Source: Hofstenia miamia (lineage: Eukaryota > Xenacoelomorpha > Acoela > Hofsteniidae). Taken from it: a DNA stretch of 64,000 bases. The DNA lies in assembly GCA_900660155.1 (NCBI GenBank), contig CABFPE010000115.1, forward strand, positions 587,807 to 651,806. The letters run 5' to 3'. Each line of letters opens with the position of its first letter. Position 1 is the first letter of the stretch. The translations under genes and the position numbers were made by a program. Under the pieces are notes generated by a model, which worked only from the letters and a program-made list of their open reading frames with translations, had not been told where the DNA came from and made no database searches. This document shows, in pieces, positions 57,799-64,000 of this stretch.

Positions 57799-58438
57799 GA
57801 ATGGTTCTTCTTTTGGTATTCAACAGTGGAAAATTTGTTGGAGTGAGTCAGTTAGCTCAACCTGATGCCTCTTTGTAAATAAATCCAAACCAAAGCGAAT
57901 TAGAATGAGCGCTGCTCCTAGTGTTACATTATTTGAACGAAGAGCTGTCGAGTTGTTATGTTGATATTGTGGGACCTCGAATAACTCCGTTAGTTCAATC
58001 TGATGCCTTTTTGTAAAATAAATCCAAACCAAAGGACGTTAGAATTAGCACTGCTCCTAGTGTTATGATTTGAATGTAGAGCTGTCAAGTTGATATGTTG
58101 ATATCATGGGATCTCGAGCAACTCAAGTTCTTGCCGAATTGTTCTCCAAAAGCACAATATTCTGGAAAATACAAAGAAAACAGCTAGCCTGGCCTGGATC
58201 AGCATTTACCATTGGTGCTGGTTGTTAGCATCGGCCAGTCTAGCGTTTTCAGGTTTCTGTAAATATGTTGTAATGACTATGTATACTATGTATAATACCA
58301 ATTAGTTGTTGTAAATAGAGAAAAGTTTAAATAACAGTTTAGAGAGCAGTTTTACAGAGTTGAATGGCAAGATGGGAATGCGTAATCCCAGTAATATTAT
58401 AATAACAATATCTTAAAATAAAGTACTTCAACTGCCAT
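57799..58438. repeat. Direct repeat flanking the LINE, right copy; possible solo LTR
   Basis: It begins like 53147 (GGTTCTTCTTTTGGTATT) and contains three tandem units of about 120 bp to 58130. A unique tail follows with an AATAAA at about 58421 and an end near ACTTCAACTGCCA. The repeat-plus-polyadenylation layout would fit an LTR read on the plus strand. The nearest LTR-element coding relic (51571-52680) is on the minus strand, so the association is unclear. Confidence 0.5.
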
Positions 58439-58439
58439 C

Positions 58440-59762
58440 ATAGTTGGCAATTATTTTAATGGGAATTTATTCAAGAAGTAAAGCATCAGCCCAATATTTG
58501 ATTTTCCTTATCGAAAACATGTATTCTCATAGTTTGTTTTGTCCCTAACTTACGGTAAATTTCACTAGATGATTTTGACATTACCTATGACATTAGTGTT
58601 TTGTTGCAATCTATAAAGAACAGGTAAAATATTATTCTTATTCAGTTTGAAGAATTTTCTCACCCTACTAAGTTTTTGATTATAACTAAAAAAATGTGAT
58701 GCTTTCTTAATGAGACTTGGTGAATTTTTCTTACTTTAACTGATTTCATAACTCTTTAATAAAAGTTTTCTAAATATATGCAAATTTTATATATGGTATT
58801 GTTTTTCAACAAAGAGCGTAGTCTTCAAATTTTTCAAAAGTTTATTTTTATTGCTAGTATGAAAACAACTACGTAATATATGCAACACAATTATTTTTCA
58901 TAAGTTAAAGCTGGAATTCTAATAAATTATAACATTTCCAATTACTAAAACTAATATTTCATATATTTCAAAAATTCACAAATTTTTAGATTTGGTGACA
59001 TTATCATAAATAATGATAGCATCAATTTTTTTAATATTCTAAATTTGTAATACTAATATGAAGAATATCTTTGCTAAGTTTCGCTATGCTATCATGATCC
59101 AATCCAGAGTTAGATTCGGAGGAATCAGAAGCCCAAAAAACTCAGGTCGAATAGGATTAAGAAAGTGATGAAGTGATTCTTCTATGATAGCATTTGTTAA
59201 AATCCTTCTCAACATTAATTGAAGACGCGTGAACAGGGAACTATTTCTTAATATATAATGGGGGAGGAGGTAAAAAATTGAAATACATTAATAATCAATT
59301 TCCATCAAAATATAGTCTGTAATTGATATAAAATTATATTCTCCCTTCTACTGAGCAAACTAGACAGGTAATAAATTTCATCTTTTTGTAATTTGAATTT
59401 CCTAAGTCGCTTTGTTATATTTCCAAAATTTCATAGCAATTCATAACTTACGCAATGTTTAAATAATTTAAAAACAGATTGAAAATTATTTTTGCATTGT
59501 AGTTGATATTGAATTTTCTTACCTTCGTTAAAATTATAATGACCAAAATGGTAACCTTACATCTAGTAATTTAAGCAAAAATGCTTCAAAATACGATCAT
59601 CTCAATTTAACTACCTTTACCTAACGCTAACGACCACTGCTATCTCACATAGTATATATCTAAAACATTTTATGTTAATAGAGCAAGGAAATCTAAATCA
59701 CAAGATGGCGTTGTTCTTCTATATATTTTCTAATAGCTAAACACAAACATAATATACAAATA
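58440..59762. other. AT-rich non-coding stretch with an old repeat copy
   Basis: No gene. It includes 58790-59165, the second copy of the old repeat also found at 37060-37430. The 3' flank of the SEL1L3-like gene (minus strand) falls here. Confidence 0.45.
58790..59165. repeat. Old interspersed repeat, copy B
   Basis: Same order of landmark words as 37060-37430 in the same orientation, with many substitutions and small indels. No terminal repeats or target duplications could be seen. Confidence 0.5.
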
Positions 59763-60101
59763 TTAATGTCTTACTCTAAATTGATAACATGCACTCAAAA
59801 ATACTATGACCAGAGTTCCAAGAATAGTTGAATATCCTTTGATTTCCATATTGTAAGTTAACAACAGTCTTTTGAATTTTATCTTACTCAAAGCTAAAGA
59901 ACAAGGAAGTTTACTGTCCTCCGCTTTGCCTTGAAGTAATATACATTTCTCGTACATTTTTTGACTTAGAGAGTATGGAACTGTCAAGTTTTTGTTTGGT
60001 GAGATTGATAGTTCCCTAAGCAGTTGTTCTGGAATGTGCACACCATTTTCCGCTAGAAATCCGAGATTATAAAACGCTTCGGGATTTTTCTTTTGAGCCG
60101 C
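59763..60101 (-). CDS. SEL1L3-like protein, terminal coding exon
   Basis: After an ATATTTTAG acceptor, this phase-0 exon encodes AAQKKNPEAFYNLGFLAENG, completing a Sel1 (TPR-like) repeat begun in the upstream exon. A helical region follows with KLPCSLALSKIKFKRLL, then one hydrophobic span (STILGTLVIVFLSACYQF) and a short basic end RVRH before TAA. A C-terminal membrane anchor after Sel1 repeats fits SEL1L3 rather than the ERAD adaptor SEL1L, but the assignment is from memory. The first 44 bp of this exon reappear at 60867 after an unresolved base, probably by misassembly. Confidence 0.7.
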   Translation of the reverse strand, partial: AAQKKNPEAFYNLGFLAENGVHIPEQLLRELSISPNKNLTVPYSLSQKMYEKCILLQGKAEDSKLPCSLALSKIKFKRLLLTYNMEIKGYSTILGTLVIVFLSACYQFRVRH

Positions 60102-60155
60102 CTAAAATATATATATATATAATAACAATGCTAGAAAACAATTACAAACGAATTT
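60058..60155. repeat. 98-bp duplicated block, copy 1 (exon/intron boundary)
   Basis: Identical to 60867-60964 and ending at a lone N (60156). It contains the start of the SEL1L3-like terminal exon and its acceptor. Confidence 0.9.
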
Positions 60156-60562
60156 NAAAAATTATTCTCCAAAGACGTAAAGTTCTCTGGATAATAAATG
60201 CTTTAGTAGTTATTAATTATAATTAAATGTAAATTTTCAAGTAAAATTAATAACTTGCTTAAATAGGGAAGGTTAAAGATTTAAAAAAGCTGTTTACACC
60301 TAACATCTAAATAAATTTTCAACCTTTAACTGTTCTGTGTTCTTATATTCTCCAATCGATTTCTTTTAATAAAAAGTTGGAAACCATTTTTGAAATTGTT
60401 TGACAGAATACAAGCAATATGTATTCATAATTCAAAAAATCATTATAAAAACAATATATATATAATTTTTTTTCCTTTACATTCAGTTTATTTGTAATGA
60501 CTATGATTTTGCGTGATCAATCTAAGCTGTTTCTAAATTCTGTATATGCTAATGACATTGTT

Positions 60563-60747
60563 ACCTCTGCCAAGAAGGTTATGTTTTTGGTATCATTGGT
60601 TTGTTTGTTTGTCTGTCAGTTAGCAACTTTACGGAAAATGTAATAGATGGATTGACCTTAAATTTTTACCACAGGTGCGTCTTCACCCAAGGAAGATTCC
60701 ATTTTATTTGGTGCTGATCCGGTGGACACAAGCTGCGTGGCAGAGGT
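60563..60747. mobile_element. Short repeat element with 10-bp perfect inverted ends
   Basis: ACCTCTGCCA at 60563-60572 and its exact complement TGGCAGAGGT at 60738-60747 bracket 185 bp. The interior has GGTTATGTTTTTGG, a GTTTGTTTGTTTGTCTGT run, and later AAGGAAGATTCCAT and GTGCTGATCCGG. I recall a very similar repeat from many animal genomes, but its named family cannot be confirmed here. It lies in the segment bounded by the Ns at 60156 and 60866. Confidence 0.6.
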
Positions 60748-60866
60748 CTGTGCTCTCCTAGCACTTTTCTAGTTTTTGTATGCAGTATGGCTGCTGTAAT
60801 AAATTGCATTGGAATGAAATATGTACTCTTTTTACCAAAGATAAGTTGGTTGCATTGAATGAGGTN

Positions 60867-60964
60867 AATCCGAGATTATAAAACGCTTCGGGATTTTTCT
60901 TTTGAGCCGCCTAAAATATATATATATATAATAACAATGCTAGAAAACAATTACAAACGAATTT
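60867..60964. repeat. 98-bp duplicated block, copy 2 (likely assembly artefact)
   Basis: An exact copy of 60058-60155, preceded by a lone N at 60866. The sequence between the two Ns was probably placed by scaffolding without merging the overlap, so this second exon start should not be annotated as an exon. Confidence 0.85.
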
Positions 60965-62114
60965 GCTTACAGTCAGGTTAAGGAACAGTCTACGAGAAGT
61001 AAAGTATAAGTAATGAATGTCTTTTGATAATGGTAGCGCGATACAAACTACTATTTTATTATTGTAATGCGATGTATTACTCGTTTCTAATTTATTGTAT
61101 TATATTACAGTAACACGTTATATTTGTTTTCGAAAGAGAAATTCAAAATAGAAAATCACAAAGAAACAATACTTTGCCGAGCAAATTGCAAGCAAACCCT
61201 CCACTGAAAAGATCAGAACTCTAGATATGTAAGCTATATTCAATCCCTAATGCTATCAATGGGAACAAGTTATTTATGATAAGGAAACTACAATAACAAA
61301 AGTTATTCTAAAACACAAACTTGCCGCACAAACTATTGACAGCAGGTGAAAGATATAAACCTAATTGTTAATAATCAATGAGATATAGCTGCTTCTCAAT
61401 TCTTCAACATATGGGATTCCACCATTAGAAAAATATATTTGAAATTATAGTGTTATTTTGAAATATGAGGATCTATATCTCCTTTCACATTGTAATTTTT
61501 TGGAAATTCTCTGATCAAAACGATCCTTGTAATGAAAAAATCACTTATGTTTTAAAGTTGTTTCTCAAATTGAAAAATTAGATACGATTCTGAGTATTAT
61601 CTCATTTTTTGTTTGGTTTATTCCTATGATTTTGGAATTTTCTCAAACTGTATAATCAATAAAATTGTCACTTTTCCGAGGCAATGTACCTTTTCAGGTT
61701 TCTTCAACTGATTTAGTTAAAAATATATTTGAAAAAACAATTTAAAAATTAAGACCTGAGACAAAATGTTAAGAACACATTTTTGCACTATTTTGACAGC
61801 TCATAAAAGAATCTGCCATGTGAATTAATACTGAATATAATATGTCCAGAGAGAAACCTCGATAAATTTATTGTAAGCCTGCTTTGATGAAGAAAAGAGG
61901 TGAAATATATTTTTTCAGTATCAATCGATTTGTATTAACTTATCACTAGTAAACCTGCTTTTTATCAAATTGAAATATGCGAAAATTAATCTTTGTTTAA
62001 CTACAAAAAAGACAAAATTGTCAGAGTATGGCTATTTTCAAAAACTTCCCTCAAAATTATCAGTGTTTGACAACAAAAAAGATTCAAGTCCAATTATAAT
62101 AGATCAATTTGTGA
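60965..62114. other. Intron sequence, no feature seen
   Basis: AT-rich remainder of the SEL1L3-like intron; no exon or repeat was recognised. Confidence 0.5.
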
Positions 62115-62189
62115 TCAATATTGTACATGTATACTTAAATTAAAGGATGCTTCAAGGATTACAAACCATGAACAAAAAGTGTAATTTAC

Positions 62190-62689
62190 CTTAAAATAAT
62201 AAGATGCAGCCATTTGTAAATCTCTGCTTCCAGAACAGCCGTACCAATGGAAATCTCCAAGTTTATTAAATGCTCTAGGATGAGGATCATTTGAGAACAA
62301 GGACATGTTATAATATTTCCTTGTACAATCAGATTCAACATTGCTCGAAATCTGTTGATCAAAGTCTTCCTCACATATGTAACCAAGATTATAACATGCA
62401 GTTTCTTGGCCAGTTTCTGCAGCCATAGCATAATAGACGACCGCTGTTGAATATTCTTTACTTAAGTATGCGCTTAGGCCTTCACGCATAATTCGGCCTA
62501 AAACCGGGCTCATTTCGGCTACCCATCTTGCAAATATATTTGCAGATTTTATGTTGGGAATTAAGTTTGCTTCTCCAATGCTGAGACCATTTGAAAGAGC
62601 AATTGCAGAGTCTATCTGTCCAAGAGCAGCTCCTTTAATAAATAACTCATAAGCTTTAATGGTGTTCCTCTTTTCATTGGGGATTAGTC
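62190..62689 (-). CDS. SEL1L3-like protein, penultimate coding exon (Sel1 repeats)
   Basis: A minus-strand exon with a TTCTTTAG acceptor at its 5' side (62690) and an AAG|GTAAAT donor at 62190. It encodes at least three Sel1-type units: KAYELFIKGAALGQIDSAIA; STAVVYYAMAAETGQETACY followed by NLGYICEED; and PRAFNKLGDFHWYG followed by DLQMAASYYFK, which continues into the next exon. These helix pairs form a solenoid used for protein contacts, usually in the secretory pathway. Earlier exons were not found in the window and probably lie beyond its right edge. The intron to the next exon is 60102-62189. Confidence 0.72.
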
Positions 62690-63000
62690 CTAAAGAATAT
62701 ATTAATTTCATATTTACAGTTCATCAATATTGAGATATTGGCCACGGAAAGAGTGTCCGTCTAAGGTCATGGCCTGACCTTCAAATGTTAAATTTGGCGG
62801 GTAATATTTTCAAAAATGGCATCCAAGTACTATTGCAATGACATTGTAAAGAATGAAGAAACAAAATAGGAAAATGAAATTCGGATACGGTATTTTGGCA
62901 AACGTCTACTTCATTATACGAAACACAATTTTCTAAATTTGGATTAAATATTGTAAGAAAGTACAGGAAGATTATTCGCACTGTAATAGGTCATAGAGAA

Positions 63001-63150
63001 GATTATTGGTTGTGACCATGGCGTACTTTACTACTAGTGAAGTGCGTCATGGTTGTGACTAAAATATTCACTGTTTGTTCCATATTAAATTTTATGCGCG
63101 GGTAAATAACATTGTTTGTTTGCAAATTATTTTAATCACAACCAATTATC
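63001..63150. repeat. Foldback (MITE-like) repeat
   Basis: GATTATTGGTTGTGA at 63001-63015 is complementary to TCACAACCAATTATC at 63136-63150 (14 of 15). Near the left arm a second imperfect palindrome occurs, ACCATGGCGTACTTT against GAAGTGCGTCATGGT. No target duplication was found. Confidence 0.45.
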
Positions 63151-63409
63151 TCAGAAATTCCGCGCGGAAATAATCCTAGGGAAACACTTATCGTGTAGAT
63201 AGGGCTTTAAACTATGTAGAATAGCCTGAGCTTGATGTTCATTTACAAACTATATAATGAAACCAGTATTCATACTGAGAACACTGATAAAGAATTGGGC
63301 CACTTATTTACCATCTGCTCCGTTGGTGGGATAACATAAGAAAAGCCAAGTAATCTTGTATTGAAGTAACTTAATAACAAAAGAAATTCCTAAGATATCA
63401 AGATGATGA

Positions 63410-63620
63410 AAATCTATATGTATCATAGGTTAGTTATCTTAGCATCCAACAAATATGTTAACCATTTAGACTGCTAAGTATAATATAGTTAGTTATTTCA
63501 AGCATTTATTTCTGNAAATCTATATGTATCATAGGTTAGTTATCTTAGCATCCAACAAATATGTTAACCATTTAGACTGCTAAGTATAGTATAGTTAGTT
63601 ATTTCAAGCATTTATTTCTG
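63410..63620. repeat. 105-bp tandem duplication around a lone N (assembly artefact)
   Basis: 63410-63514 and 63516-63620 are the same sequence with one visible difference (AATATAG against AGTATAG) and are separated only by N at 63515. Overlapping contig ends joined without merging, or two haplotypes, explain this best. Confidence 0.85.
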
Positions 63621-64000
63621 CTATTCATATGAATTCTTAGTAAAATCACCATATTTTGGAGATTAAAAATTTTTTGTGTATTTCAAATGTAAACATGCTA
63701 ATCAATAAATCTCTATGAATGAATTTTCAAAAGGTTGGGTATCCGTAAGTTAAAGGCAGTTTCATTTGATTCTTTTGTAAAAAATAATACGGTCCATAGC
63801 TCAAAAATTGGCTGACAAGTCATTTCAATGATCATATTAAAATAATCAGCGGAAAATTCTGTAGAAGACAGNAAAAAATTTTAGTTTTCAACACAAAACA
63901 TATCCGAATTTAAATAAGTATTCTAACAATAAACAAACATAAACTTAAAAAATATTTATATTTTTTAATGCGAACAGAAAATTTTAAGTGCTTTAACACT

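Larger units (their letters stand above)
62712..64000. other. Upstream intron/intergenic DNA with small repeats
   Basis: No further Sel1 exon was recognised on the minus strand. A foldback repeat lies at 63001-63150, a 105-bp tandem duplication at 63410-63620 around a lone N, and another lone N at 63872. Confidence 0.45.

Noticed and set aside
44300-59710. A shared CACAAGATGGC motif at about 44300 and 59700 as a regulatory element
   Set aside because: Only about 17 bp are shared with no wider similarity; chance or an unrelated short repeat cannot be excluded.
60867-60910. A second copy of the SEL1L3-like terminal exon start
   Set aside because: Identical to the first copy and next to lone Ns, so a join artefact is more likely than an alternative exon.
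1-64000. tRNA, rRNA and CRISPR features
   Set aside because: Words like GGGTTCAAATC near 28770 lack a matching A box and cloverleaf; repeats with regular spacer structure were not found.

Overview
This is AT-rich nuclear DNA from an invertebrate animal; the species cannot be named from the sequence. It has spliced genes with GT-AG introns (some only about 40 nt), many (TA)n arrays, and a dense load of decayed transposable elements: LINE non-LTR elements, two LTR-element loci and hAT-type DNA elements. It contains no bacterial operons, rRNA, CRISPR array or tRNA that I could recognise.

Layout. 1-1.4 kb: a LINE on the minus strand (ORF1 with a Cys-rich finger, then the endonuclease cut by the window edge). 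5.8-6.8 kb: a plus-strand LINE reverse transcriptase relic. 11.4-13.05 kb: a minus-strand LINE relic. 15.33-24.23 kb: one LTR retrotransposon on the minus strand with both LTRs, a 4-bp target duplication, primer-binding site and polypurine tract. It has gag, protease and integrase but no reverse transcriptase or RNase H, and two extra reading frames after integrase that I cannot identify. 29.9-39.6 kb: a seven-exon gene on the plus strand which I assembled by eye; it encodes a complete alpha-carbonic anhydrase behind a cytoplasmic tail and one membrane span. 40.6-43.05 kb: another minus-strand LINE. 45.97-48.06 kb: a 2.1-kb hAT-like element with an 8-bp target duplication. 48.4-49.4 kb: a small two-exon gene for a multi-pass membrane protein. 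51.6-52.7 kb: gag zinc-knuckle, protease and RT relics of a second LTR element. 53.4-57.8 kb: a plus-strand L1/Tx1-like LINE interrupted by a 430-bp hAT MITE and flanked by direct repeats of about 270 bp. 59.8-62.7 kb: the last two coding exons of a SEL1L3-like gene on the minus strand; its intron holds a likely assembly duplication marked by single Ns.

The strongest results are the two host genes and the LTR element. The carbonic anhydrase has all zinc ligands, the proton-shuttle His, the Thr-Glu gate pair and the extracellular disulfide cysteines, and every exon junction keeps the reading frame. It would be a type II membrane enzyme, unlike the familiar C-terminally anchored vertebrate forms. 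The LTR element has intact termini but a clean loss of RT-RNase H and a 330-codon open frame of unknown function ending inside its LTR.
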